From Amycolatopsis thermoflava N1165 (GTDB lineage Bacteria; Actinomycetota; Actinomycetes; Mycobacteriales; Pseudonocardiaceae), in the NCBI RefSeq assembly GCF_000473265.1, contig NZ_KI421511.1, positions 5,748,360 to 5,812,359 of the forward strand: 64,000 nt of DNA, given 5' to 3'. A program made the position numbers and the translations under genes. The notes under the pieces were generated by a model. That model worked only from the letters and a program-made list of their open reading frames with translations. It made no database searches and had not been told where the DNA came from. The stretch's first letter is position 1. Each line of letters opens with the position of its first letter. Shown piece after piece: positions 41,515-49,593 of the stretch.

Positions 41515-42785
41515 GCGCGCACCAGCTTCCGGTACCAGGAGAAGGAGTCCTTGGGAGTCCGGCGCTGCGTTTCGTAGTCGACGTGCACCAGGCCGAACCG
41601 CGGCGCGTACCCCTTGGACCATTCGAAATTGTCGAGCAACGACCAAACGAAATACCCACGGACTTCAACTCCCGCCGTTATCGCGGCGGCGACGGACCGC
41701 AGGTGCGCGTCCAGGAAGTCGATGCGCTCCTGATCGTGGACGCCGTCGAAGCTCGCACCGTTCTCGGTCAGGTAGATCGGCGGCAGCTTCTCGCCGTAGC
41801 GGTCGCGCAGGCCGACCAGCAGCTCGTGCAGCGCGGCCGGCACGATCGGGGAGTCGTTGGTGGTGCGCGGAAAACCCTCGATCGGGCGAAGTTCGAACGG
41901 CAGCGGATTGCCCTCGCCGGGCGCCGCCGCGCCCTGCGGCTCGTAATAGTTGACGCCGTAGAAATCCAGCGGTTGACCGATGTTCACCAGGTCATCGGCG
42001 TATCCGGCGGGAAGGTGCGGTTCGATTTCCGCGGGATAAGCGCCGAGCAGCACCGGGTCCGAAAAGGCTCTGTTGAGCAATGCGTCCAGTCGGCGCGCCG
42101 CGTCATGATCGGCTTCGGCGTTTGAAGTGGGCCAAACTGGACAATGATGGTTGGCGGTGCCGATGTTCGAGGCACCCGCGGCCCGCAGAGCCTGGACCGC
42201 GAGGCCGTGGGCGAGGTGTTGGTGGTGTGCGGTGGGGAGGGCGTCCAAGAGCAGTGTCCGTCCGGGCGCGTACTCACCGATCGCGTACCCGAACACCGTC
42301 GTCACCATCGGCTCGTTGAGGGGGATCCACATCCGCACGCGATCAGCGAAGCGCTCGCCGAGGACCGAGGCGTACTCGGCGAACCGGTACGCCGTCTCCC
42401 GGTTCAGCCAGCCGCCGTCGTCCTCCAGCGGTTGCGGGGTGTCCCAGTGGTAGACCGTCGCCACCGGCGCGATGTCCGCTTCGCAGAGCGCGTCGATCAG
42501 CCGGTCGTAGAAGGCAAGGCCCGCCGCGTTCGGCGCGCCGGACCCCGTCGGCTGGATCCGCGGCCAGGCGAAGGAGAAGCGGTAGGCGCCGACACCCAGC
42601 TCGGTCAGCAGCGCGACGTCCTCCGGCCAGCGGTGGTAGTGGTCGCAGGCGACGTCGGCCTGCCCGGGGGCGAAGGTGTCCCACACCGACGGTCCGCGCC
42701 CGTCTTCGCTGGTGGCGCCCTCGATCTGGAAGGCCGAAGTGGACACGCCCCACAGGAAGCCGGGCGGGAAGGCGAGGTTCTCCAC
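41511..42785 (-). CDS. GH1 beta-glucosidase
   Basis: A 424-residue family 1 glycosidase. The N-terminal signature FLWGVSTSAFQIEGA is at residues 10-24, the acid/base Glu158 lies in PLNEP and the nucleophile Glu341 in YLTENG. Length is normal for the family and there is no signal peptide, so it acts in the cytoplasm on imported glycosides. GTG 42785 is used because GAAGGGA lies 8 nt upstream; a TTG at 42827 would add an unlikely leader. First gene of an operon with the MFS transporter, divergent from a TetR regulator. Confidence 0.93.
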   Translation of the reverse strand: MENLAFPPGFLWGVSTSAFQIEGATSEDGRGPSVWDTFAPGQADVACDHYHRWPEDVALLTELGVGAYRFSFAWPRIQPTGSGAPNAAGLAFYDRLIDALCEADIAPVATVYHWDTPQPLEDDGGWLNRETAYRFAEYASVLGERFADRVRMWIPLNEPMVTTVFGYAIGEYAPGRTLLLDALPTAHHQHLAHGLAVQALRAAGASNIGTANHHCPVWPTSNAEADHDAARRLDALLNRAFSDPVLLGAYPAEIEPHLPAGYADDLVNIGQPLDFYGVNYYEPQGAAAPGEGNPLPFELRPIEGFPRTTNDSPIVPAALHELLVGLRDRYGEKLPPIYLTENGASFDGVHDQERIDFLDAHLRSVAAAITAGVEVRGYFVWSLLDNFEWSKGYAPRFGLVHVDYETQRRTPKDSFSWYRKLVRA

Positions 42786-42906
42786 GAGCGACGTCCCTTC
42801 ATCGGGGCTAACGTGAAAAGTTCTCAAATGCTAGCCCTTCCCTCGACCGGGGGGAAGCGGTCCGGCGCGCTAAAGTCCCTGTTCAGAGCACCAGAAGGAG
42901 CACAAC

Positions 42907-43533
42907 GTGTCGGAGACCCAGGCGACGACGACCCCGCTTCGCCGGCAGCCCGTCCAGCAGCGCAGCGCGAAGCGGGTCGAGCAGATGCTGGACGCGAGCG
43001 CCGAGCTCATCGACGAGGTCGGTTATGACGCGTTGACCACCACCCTGATCGCGAAGCGCGCCGGGGTCGCCGTCGGGTCGCTGTACCAGTTCTTCCCCGA
43101 CAAGCGGGCGGTCGTGCGGGCGCTGACGCAACGCAACCTCGACCGGTTCGTGCAGGCCGTGAGCGAGCGGCTGAGCCGCGAGGACCCGCGGCACTGGTGG
43201 GACGTCGTCGACTCGGTGCTGGACATCTACCTGGAGATGCACCGGACCGTGCCGGGCTTCTCGAAGGTGCACTTCGGCGACGTGGTGGACCGGCAGCTGC
43301 TCGACGACAGCCGGGACAACAACCGGGTCATCGCGGACTCGCTCGCCGACCTCGTCGGGAAGTACATCGACCTGAACACGCCACGCCTGTCGCTGGCGAT
43401 GACGGTCGCCATCGAGGCCGCGGACGGGCTGCTGAAGCTGGCCTTCCACCGCGACCCCGAGGGCGACGCGGAAATCGTGGGCGAGACCAAGCACCTCATC
43501 AAGCAGTACTTGGCCTCGCGCCTCGGCGAATAG
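42907..43533 (+). CDS. TetR-family regulator of the beta-glucosidase/MFS operon
   Basis: A 208-residue TetR protein. The HTH is at residues about 18-65 (RSAKRVEQMLDASAELIDEV, then ALTTTLIAKRAGVAVGSLYQ followed by FFPDK). The C-terminal ligand domain (about 75-205) is diverse, as usual. GTG 42907 has AGAAGGAG 6 nt upstream and a TAAAGT -10-like box at 42871. The 121-bp divergent gap is the probable operator, but no clear palindrome was found in it. Probably responds to a glycoside or related molecule. Confidence 0.88.
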   Translation: MSETQATTTPLRRQPVQQRSAKRVEQMLDASAELIDEVGYDALTTTLIAKRAGVAVGSLYQFFPDKRAVVRALTQRNLDRFVQAVSERLSREDPRHWWDVVDSVLDIYLEMHRTVPGFSKVHFGDVVDRQLLDDSRDNNRVIADSLADLVGKYIDLNTPRLSLAMTVAIEAADGLLKLAFHRDPEGDAEIVGETKHLIKQYLASRLGE

Positions 43534-43589
43534 GAACGTGTCAGCGCGGCTTGCGGGGCGGTGCGGGTAGCGGTGCGAGCTGCCTGCAT

Positions 43590-43607
43590 GGCGCAAGCGG
43601 CTGCGCC
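43590..43607. terminator. Hairpin between convergent TetR and epimerase genes
   Basis: GGCGCA (43590-43595) and TGCGCC (43602-43607) pair around a 6-nt loop in the 88-bp convergent gap; a plausible short bidirectional terminator. Confidence 0.4.
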
Positions 43608-43621
43608 GCGTACCAGAGCGG

Positions 43622-44530
43622 TCAGCCCTCTTCGAAGTAGTGGCCCGCGTCGAGGTCGGCGAGCAGGCCGGGGTGCTCCGGCTTCCAGTCCAGCAGCCGC
43701 TGGGTGCGCTCGCTGGACGCCGCGTTGTCCATCGCCGCGAAGCGGGCCAGGAAGCCGAAGTGCTCCTCCGCCTGCTCGGCCGGGATGCTCTCCGTCGGCA
43801 ACCCCAGGTGGCGGCCGATGGCCTCGGCGATCTGCCGGAACGGGACGCCCTCGTCCCCCACGGCGTGCAACCGCGAACCGGCCGGGGCCTTCTCCAGCGC
43901 CAGGCGGTAGAGCCGCGCGGCGTCCAGCGTGTGCACGGCGGGCCAGCGGTTGACGCCGTCGCCGAGGTAGCCGGACCGGCCCGCCTTCCGCGCGGCGGCG
44001 ATCAGGACCGGGACGAAACCGTGCTTGTCCAGTGAGCTGTGCACGGTCGGCGGGAGCCGGACCACCGACGACCGGATCCCGCGGTCGGCGAACCCGATGA
44101 GCTCGTTCTCCGCGTCGATCCGATAGCCGCCGGGCATCACGTCCTCCTCGGTGGCGGCCCGGTCCAGCCCGAGCTCGGCGACCATCCCGGTACCCGAGGT
44201 CCCGACCAGCGGCTTGCCGGTGCCGGCCAGCACCTCGCCGAACGCCCGCACGACGGCCAGGTCGGTGTCGCCCGCGGTCGCGAAGTCCCCGGCGGTCATG
44301 GCCTCGTGGTCGAAGGCGAGGTGGATGACGCCATCCGCCTCGGCCGCCGCCTCCCGCAGGCCGTCCAGGTCCCGCAGGTCGCCCCGCCGCACCTGCGCGC
44401 CGGCGGCGGACAGCTTCGCGGCCGAGGCCTCCGACCGCGCCAGGCCGACCACCTCGTGACCAGCCGAAAGCAGCTCCGGGACGACCGCCGAACCGACGTG
44501 CCCGGACGCGCCCGTGACGAAAACCCGCAT
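43622..44530 (-). CDS. Atypical SDR / NAD(P)-dependent epimerase-like protein
   Basis: A 302-residue extended-SDR type protein. The N-terminal motif is VFVTGASGHVGSAVVPEL (residues 3-20), and RGDLRDLDGL is the adenine-contact region. The catalytic Tyr is in GGYRIDAENEL rather than classical YxxxK (the lysine is missing), marking it as atypical. The C-terminal half includes VNRWPAVHTLDAARLYRLAL. ATG 44530 is preceded by GAGGAGGA. Divergent from a TetR gene with two palindromic operators between, one of which lies in its 5' region. Substrate unknown; possibly NAD(P)H-dependent reduction. Confidence 0.88.
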   Translation of the reverse strand: MRVFVTGASGHVGSAVVPELLSAGHEVVGLARSEASAAKLSAAGAQVRRGDLRDLDGLREAAAEADGVIHLAFDHEAMTAGDFATAGDTDLAVVRAFGEVLAGTGKPLVGTSGTGMVAELGLDRAATEEDVMPGGYRIDAENELIGFADRGIRSSVVRLPPTVHSSLDKHGFVPVLIAAARKAGRSGYLGDGVNRWPAVHTLDAARLYRLALEKAPAGSRLHAVGDEGVPFRQIAEAIGRHLGLPTESIPAEQAEEHFGFLARFAAMDNAASSERTQRLLDWKPEHPGLLADLDAGHYFEEG

Positions 44531-44544
44531 GGAATCCTCCTCAG

Positions 44545-44565
44545 TGATGTCACTTGGTGACATCA
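44545..44565. promoter_or_regulatory. TetR operator O1 (perfect 21-bp palindrome)
   Basis: A perfect palindrome whose core is GATGTCAC-TTG-GTGACATC (44546-44564), extended by one matched pair on each side. It lies between the epimerase start and its -10-like TATCGT (minus strand), so occupancy would block that gene. Confidence 0.82.
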
Positions 44566-44581
44566 GCAACGATAGCACCGC

Positions 44582-44598
44582 ATGACACTTGGTGTCAT
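44582..44598. promoter_or_regulatory. TetR operator O2
   Basis: ATGACAC-TTG-GTGTCAT, a perfect 17-bp palindrome with the same TTG centre and ATGwCAC arms as O1; centres are 35 bp apart. It overlaps the regulator promoter (TAGACT at 44603-44608, 6 nt before ATG 44615). Confidence 0.82.
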
Positions 44599-44614
44599 CA
44601 CCTAGACTGGGCCC

Positions 44615-45187
44615 ATGGTCAGGTGGGAGCCCAACGCGCCTGAGCGGCTGTCGCGCGCCGCGCTGGAGCTGTTCACCGAGCGGGGGTACGACAACACGAC
44701 GGTCGCGGAGATCGCGGAGCGCACCGGGCTGACGAAGCGGACCTTCTTCCGGCACTTCGCCGACAAGCGCGAGGTGCTGTTCGGCGGTCAGGACGCGCTG
44801 GTCAAGGTTCTCGCGGAGGCGATCACCGCCGTGCCCGATCCGGTCGAACCGCTGGCGGCGATCGGCGCGGCTCTCGAAGCCACCGCGGTGTTCTTCGGGC
44901 CGGAGCGGCTGAAGTGGGCGCAGGAACGGCAGGCCGTCATCGACGCCAACCCCGAGCTGCAGGAGCGCGAGCTGCTCAAGCTCGCCACGCTCACCACCGC
45001 CTTCCGGGACGCCCTGCGGGAACGCGGCGTGCCGGAACCCGGCGCGAGCCTCGCCGCCGAGATCGGGAACCTCGCCTTCCGGACCGCGTTCACCCGCTGG
45101 ATCGACCCGGCCAACCAGCTGGACTTCGCCGAACTGACCCGGCGGACGCTCGACGAACTGCGACAGGCGGCGGCGACGCTCGCCTGA
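44615..45187 (+). CDS. TetR-family regulator of the epimerase gene
   Basis: A 190-residue TetR protein. The HTH is at residues about 8-55 (PERLSRAALELFTERGYDNT, then TVAEIAERTGLTKRTFFRHF followed by ADK), with the canonical FFRHF recognition helix. The C-terminal domain (about 75-190) is all-helical with a C-terminal TLDELRQAAATLA. The ATG lies 6 nt after a TAGACT -10-like box, so the mRNA is probably leaderless. Two matching palindromes in the upstream 84 bp indicate autoregulation and control of the divergent epimerase. Confidence 0.93.
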   Translation: MVRWEPNAPERLSRAALELFTERGYDNTTVAEIAERTGLTKRTFFRHFADKREVLFGGQDALVKVLAEAITAVPDPVEPLAAIGAALEATAVFFGPERLKWAQERQAVIDANPELQERELLKLATLTTAFRDALRERGVPEPGASLAAEIGNLAFRTAFTRWIDPANQLDFAELTRRTLDELRQAAATLA

Positions 45188-45219
45188 GTTGTCCACAGGG
45201 TTGTGGACATGTGGACAAG

Positions 45220-46407
45220 TCAGCCGAAGTTCTGGTGTTCGCCCCGGTAGGTGGGCACGGTGCGCTCCACCCGGCCGTCCACCACGATGTGGTAGGCGTC
45301 GAACCGCTCGGCGAGTTCGCCCGCCTTCGCGTGCCGCATCCACACCCGGTCGCCGACCCGGAGATCGCGGGTCGCCTTGCCGGTGACGGGGGTCTGCACC
45401 TCGCCGGCGCCTTCGAACGGCAGCAGCCGCAACCCTTCCGGCAGGTAGGGGGACGGCAGCCGGCTCGCCGAAGCCGGGCCGGAGGCGACGAAACCGCCGG
45501 AGTAGAGCGTGGCGATGTGGCGCGACGGCTTGTGCACGACCGGGAGCGCGAACAACACCGCGGGCTGCGGGTGGAAGCGGGTGTAGCCGTCGAACAGGGT
45601 CGAGCCGATCAGCCCGGACCCGGCCGCGACCTCGGTGACCACCCGGTCGGCCCGGGTCAGCTCGATGCTGCCGCTGCCGCCGCCGTTGACGAACTCCAGG
45701 TCGGCGACCTCCCGCACCGCCTCCACCGCGGCCGTGCGACGGCGGGACAGCTCGGCCGACGACCGGCGCTGCATCCAGCGCACGACGAGGTCGTTGAGGC
45801 GGCTGCCGGTGGCGTCGCCGAGCCCGGCGATCTGGCCCTCGTAGGCCATCAGCCCGGTCAGGCGGAAGCCTTGGCGTGCCACGATCTTCCGCGCCAGCGC
45901 CGCGGCCTGCTTCGCGGTGAAGACCGGCGAGCGGCGGGTCCCGACGTGCACGAACGGCAGCGGGCGCCAGGACGCGTCGAGTTCCAGGCACACCCGGATC
46001 TCCGGGTGGTCGTGGCCCAGCGCGGCGTCCACAAGGTCCAGGTGCTCGGCCGAGTCGACCACGATCGTGATCGCGGTGCGGGCCCGCTCGTCGGCCGCGA
46101 GTGCGCGCAGCGCGCCGAAATCGGCGGTGGGGTAGGCGACCAGGATGTCGTCGCACGTGCCCAGGCGGGCGTGCCACAGGGCTTCGGCCAGCGAGTAGCA
46201 CATCAGCCCGGCGAACCCGGGCGTCGCGAGCGCGCGCTCGATCAGATAGCGGCAGCGCACGGACTTGCTGACCAGGCGGATCGGCAGGCCCGCGGCGCGC
46301 TCGACCAGATCGGCGGCGTTGGCGTCGAACGCGGCCAGGTCGACGACGGCGAGCGGCGGATCGAGATCCTTCGTCGCCGTGTCGTACGTGGTCGCGGAGC
46401 TCGTCAT
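45220..46407 (-). CDS. PLP-dependent amino acid deaminase/aldolase, alanine racemase fold
   Basis: A 395-residue fold-type III PLP enzyme. The N-terminal barrel has LAVVDLAAFDANAADL and the Schiff-base Lys48 in RLVSKSVRC. Later markers are EIRVCLELDASWRP, GLMAYEGQIAG, EFVNGGGSGSI (phosphate-binding Gly-rich) and GSTLFDGYTRF. The C-terminal segment with VWMRHAKAGELAERF matches the deaminase/D-threonine aldolase group. It sits opposite a sugar-lactone oxidase, a pairing familiar in actinobacteria. ATG 46407. The exact substrate is unknown. Confidence 0.88.
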   Translation of the reverse strand: MTSSATTYDTATKDLDPPLAVVDLAAFDANAADLVERAAGLPIRLVSKSVRCRYLIERALATPGFAGLMCYSLAEALWHARLGTCDDILVAYPTADFGALRALAADERARTAITIVVDSAEHLDLVDAALGHDHPEIRVCLELDASWRPLPFVHVGTRRSPVFTAKQAAALARKIVARQGFRLTGLMAYEGQIAGLGDATGSRLNDLVVRWMQRRSSAELSRRRTAAVEAVREVADLEFVNGGGSGSIELTRADRVVTEVAAGSGLIGSTLFDGYTRFHPQPAVLFALPVVHKPSRHIATLYSGGFVASGPASASRLPSPYLPEGLRLLPFEGAGEVQTPVTGKATRDLRVGDRVWMRHAKAGELAERFDAYHIVVDGRVERTVPTYRGEHQNFG

Positions 46408-46431
46408 GCTAGGACCGTACGTCAGAACGAC

Positions 46432-46460
46432 TTGAAACGCGAATACCTTTCACTTACGGT
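46432..46460 (+). promoter_or_regulatory. Sigma70-type promoter of the lactone oxidase gene
   Basis: TTGAAA (46432-46437), a 17-bp spacer and TACGGT (46455-46460) give the clearest housekeeping-like promoter in the window, about 33 bp before ATG 46493. Confidence 0.7.
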
Positions 46461-46492
46461 TTCGTCACTCGACACGGACGGGTGAGCACTTC

Positions 46493-47800
46493 ATGAGCCG
46501 GTGGCACAACTGGGCGGGGACCGCGAGCGCGGACCCGCAGCGCATCCACACGCCGCGCAGCGCGGCCGAGATCGCCGAGGTCGTCACCGGCGTCGCGGTG
46601 AACGGCCGCCGCGTCCGCGCGTGGGGCAGCGGGCACTCGTTCACGCCGATCGCGGTGGCCGACTCGGACGCGATCGACCTCCGCGGCTGGACCGGGATCG
46701 CCGCGGTCGACGCCGGGAACCACCGCGTCACGGTGCGGTCGGGCACCACGATCCGGCAGCTCAACGCCGAGCTGGACGGACTGGGCCTGGCGCTGACCAA
46801 CCTCGGGGACATCGACGCGCAGACGATCGCGGGCGCCGTGTCGACCGGCACGCACGGCACCGGCGCGCGGCTCGGCGGGCTGGCCACGCAGATCGTGCAG
46901 CTGGAACTGGTGCTCGCCGACGGCTCGGTGGTCACGTGCTCGGCCGACCGGCAGCCGGACCTGTTCGCCGCGGCCCGCGTCGGGCTCGGCGCGCTCGGCG
47001 TGATCACGCACGTGACGCTGCAATGCGAGCCCGCGTTCGCGCTCGCCGCGCAGGAACGGCCGGAGCCGCTGGAGCAGGTGCTGGAGGGGTTCGACACCTT
47101 CGCCGCCGAGAACGACCACTTCGAGTTCTACTGGTTTCCGTACGGGAAGAACGCGCTGGTCAAGCGCAACAACCGGCTACCCGCGGGCGAGACGCCGCGG
47201 CCGTTGAGCCGGGCCCGCGAGTTCCTCGACTACGAGATCATGGAGAACGTCGCGTTCGGCACGCTGTGCCGCATCGGCCGGGCGGTGCCGCGACTGGTCC
47301 AGCCGCTCGGCCGGTTCGCGTCGGCGGCGTTGTCGGCACGCGAGTACTCGGACACCTCGCACCGGGTTTTCGTGACCCACCGCGGGGTGCGGTTCGTGGA
47401 GTCGGAGTACGCCGTTCCACGTGAATCACTGCAGGAGGTCCTGCGCGAACTGCGGGCGCTGTTGCCGCGGCTGGAGAACCCGGTGGCGTTCCCGGTGGAG
47501 GTGCGCGTCGCGGCGGCGGACGACATCTGGCTGTCCACGGCGCAGGGCCGCGACTCCGCCTACATCGCCGTGCACCAGTTCGTCGGCATGCCCTACCGCG
47601 AGTACTTCGCCGGCTTCGAGTCGATCGTCGGGGCCGTCGGCGGACGTCCGCACTGGGGCAAGATGCACACCCTGGACGCCGCCGCGCTGCGCGAGCGCTA
47701 CCCGCACTTCGACGACTTCGTGAAGGTGGCGCAACGCTGCGACCCCGCCGGGGTATTCCGGAACTCCTATGTGGACCGCGTGCTTGGCCCGTTGCCCTAG
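46493..47800 (+). CDS. D-arabinono-1,4-lactone oxidase type FAD enzyme
   Basis: A 435-residue flavoprotein. The N-terminal FAD domain contains VRAWGSGHSFTPIAV, NLGDIDAQTIAGAVSTGTHG and GALGVITHVTLQC. The C-terminal ALO domain has the characteristic FYWFPYGKNALVKRN start and the late RPHWGKMHTLDA motif. It oxidises aldonolactones such as D-arabinono- or L-gulono-lactone. ATG 46493 with a GGTGAG-like site upstream; a good promoter precedes it. Divergent from the PLP enzyme. The substrate among sugar lactones is unproven. Confidence 0.92.
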   Translation: MSRWHNWAGTASADPQRIHTPRSAAEIAEVVTGVAVNGRRVRAWGSGHSFTPIAVADSDAIDLRGWTGIAAVDAGNHRVTVRSGTTIRQLNAELDGLGLALTNLGDIDAQTIAGAVSTGTHGTGARLGGLATQIVQLELVLADGSVVTCSADRQPDLFAAARVGLGALGVITHVTLQCEPAFALAAQERPEPLEQVLEGFDTFAAENDHFEFYWFPYGKNALVKRNNRLPAGETPRPLSRAREFLDYEIMENVAFGTLCRIGRAVPRLVQPLGRFASAALSAREYSDTSHRVFVTHRGVRFVESEYAVPRESLQEVLRELRALLPRLENPVAFPVEVRVAAADDIWLSTAQGRDSAYIAVHQFVGMPYREYFAGFESIVGAVGGRPHWGKMHTLDAAALRERYPHFDDFVKVAQRCDPAGVFRNSYVDRVLGPLP

Positions 47801-47808
47801 GCAGCGCG

Positions 47809-48008
47809 TCAGTCGTGCCAGTAGCGGCGAATCCACAGTGGATCGCCCGGCGGTTGCGGCCCGAACTCGGCGAGCAGGGGCGAGTTCGACCGCGACGTCG
47901 ATGGCCTGTACCACCGGGGCGGCTTCCGGCTGGTTAAGCAGCCGGACCGCGGCGGCGGCAGGCCACGTCCGCGGGCCAGTCCGCGATCTCGGTGCTCTCC
48001 TGAATCAT
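47809..48008 (-). pseudogene. Small ORF disrupted by two frameshifts
   Basis: Read on the minus strand, ATG 48008 (directly abutting the stop of the next gene) starts MIQESTEIADWPADVA and then fails. Skipping one base restores AAVRLLNQPEAAPVVQAIDV, and a second shift at about 47880 restores LLAEFGPQPPGDPLWIRRYW ending in a stop at 47809. The three blocks join into a sensible protein of about 64 residues with good codon use, so this is either a decayed gene or sequencing error in GC-rich DNA (CCGCCGCCGC and GCCCCTGC tracts). No family recognised. Confidence 0.55.
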
Positions 48009-48659
48009 CTACAAACGAGTGATCGCCTCGTCGACGGGTGTGTTGCCGGTCACCAGTTCCAGCGTGCGGCGGAACGAGCGGGGCTCCTCGAAGAGCGCGA
48101 CCAGCACCGCGGCGACGTCCTCGCGCGGGATTTCGCCGTAGTCGACTTTGTCGGCCAGGTGGACCTCGCCGATCGCGGGCTCGTCGGTGAGGCGGCCGGG
48201 GCGCAGGATGGTCCAGTCCAGGTCGCGTGCGCGCAGGTCCTCCTCGGCCGCCTTCTTCGCGCGCAGGTACGCCGCGAACACCTCGTCGGTGCCGGGGCGG
48301 GCCGGGCGGTCGACGCCGATCGAGCCGATCTGGATGTGCCGCCGGACGCCGGCGCGCTCGGCGGCGTCGGCGAACAGCCGCGCGGCGCCGAGGTCCACCG
48401 TCTCCTTGCGGGCCGCGCCGCTGCCGGGGCCCGCGCCCGCGGCGAAGACCGCAACATCCGCGCCCTTCAGCACGTCGGCGACCTCGTCGACCGCGGCGGA
48501 CTCCAGGTCGAGCACGACCGGCTCGGCGCTGAGGTCGCGCAGGGCGGGGGCCTGCTCGACGTTGCGGATGATGCCAACGGCCTCGTCCCCGGTGCCGGCC
48601 AGCAGCCGCTCCAGGTGACGCGCGATCTTCCCGTGCCCTCCGGCGATGACGACTCGCAT
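48009..48659 (-). CDS. NAD(P)-binding SDR-like protein (NmrA/YwnB type)
   Basis: A 216-residue protein with an N-terminal Rossmann motif VVIAGGHGKIARHLERLL (residues 3-20), DLES near 52, an AVFAAGAGPGSGAARKE loop, and LDWTILRPGRLTDEP near residue 160. It matches the NAD(P)H-binding, NmrA-like group with a YLRAKKAAE segment where the catalytic Tyr/Lys lie. ATG 48659. Its stop touches the start of the frameshifted small ORF downstream, suggesting they were once an operon. Substrate unknown; redox-sensing or quinone reduction is typical of the family. Confidence 0.87.
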   Translation of the reverse strand: MRVVIAGGHGKIARHLERLLAGTGDEAVGIIRNVEQAPALRDLSAEPVVLDLESAAVDEVADVLKGADVAVFAAGAGPGSGAARKETVDLGAARLFADAAERAGVRRHIQIGSIGVDRPARPGTDEVFAAYLRAKKAAEEDLRARDLDWTILRPGRLTDEPAIGEVHLADKVDYGEIPREDVAAVLVALFEEPRSFRRTLELVTGNTPVDEAITRL

Positions 48660-48680
48660 GGGACCGACTCTAGGCCGGGG

Positions 48681-49316
48681 TCAGGCCACCGGCAGGTCGT
48701 AGGAGGCGAGGAGCTGTTCGTAGACCATCTCGTTGATCCAGCGGGACACGGCGTCCTCGGGGAGGAGGATGCGCTCGCGGCGCACGTCGATGTCCAGGTC
48801 GACCCGGGCGTCCTCGTCGGCGGTGACCACGCCGACGCCGTAGGAACGGGCGCGCGGCAGGCAGTTGTCCAGGTAGTCGCGGCTCAGCACGGCCGACGTC
48901 GGCAGCACCACGGCCGCCTCGCCGTAGCGGCTGAACGGCACGGCGGACGCCATTCCGGTGCGCCAGTGCCGGGCGACCGCGAGGACGCCGACGATCTCCG
49001 CGGCCGGGGCCGGGGCGGTCGGCGCGAACTCCGGCCACGTCCAGGTGGCGACGGTCGCGCGGTCGGTCACCGGGGCGACGCCCATCGCGATCCGCTCGGC
49101 GTGGGTGGCGGTGCGCAGCTTGGCGACGACGCACACGCGGCGGCCGAGCATCGTGACCTCGGGGAGCACGACGCCGTGCCAGCCCAGCTGGGCGGCGGCG
49201 TCGCGGGCCAGCACGCTGACGCTGGCGGGCAACTCGACGGGCGGCACCACGCGGGTGGGGAACGATCGTCCGCCGGCCACCACCGAGTTTCCGGTGTGCC
49301 CTGGTGTAACCGCCAC
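48681..49316 (-). CDS. Hypothetical protein, 211 residues
   Basis: No family recognised. The protein is mixed alpha/beta, with no signal peptide or TM. Readable segments include LPASVSVLARDAAAQLGWHG, VCVVAKLRTATHAERIAMGV, and WRTGMASAVPFSRYGEAAVV, with an acidic VTADEDARVDLDIDV segment before the C-terminal helix. GTG 49316 has GAGGAGG 6 nt upstream, which supports it as a real gene. It lies 21 bp upstream of the NAD(P)-binding gene on the same strand, so both may be co-transcribed. Confidence 0.72.
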   Translation of the reverse strand: MAVTPGHTGNSVVAGGRSFPTRVVPPVELPASVSVLARDAAAQLGWHGVVLPEVTMLGRRVCVVAKLRTATHAERIAMGVAPVTDRATVATWTWPEFAPTAPAPAAEIVGVLAVARHWRTGMASAVPFSRYGEAAVVLPTSAVLSRDYLDNCLPRARSYGVGVVTADEDARVDLDIDVRRERILLPEDAVSRWINEMVYEQLLASYDLPVA

Positions 49317-49593
49317 GATCCGCCTCCTCTTACCGCTGATTCCCTACCCGCACCTCGTGAAAAGAGGCACATGGAAAGAGGTACCAGGGGTGGGCCGGTT
49401 GATCGGTGGACAACGGGAGCGCCTGCGATCGGCGGCGCTCAACGGTCGGTGACCGGTCGATGAGCGGTATCGGGACTTCAGCCCGACACTGCTTCCGAAT
49501 GGGTGACGGACCGCTGAACGACCCGACGCCCAGCGTTTCCGTACCGCCGAACGGAGCAATTCCATTCGCGTTCCACTGTGGACAACGTATGGA

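Noticed and set aside
42786..42906. TetR operator in the glucosidase/TetR gap
   Set aside because: No palindrome with arms longer than 5 bp could be found by eye; only a -10-like TAAAGT was seen.
47769..49463. Plus-strand reading of about 560 codons
   Set aside because: Runs antisense through three better-supported minus-strand genes; unnatural composition.
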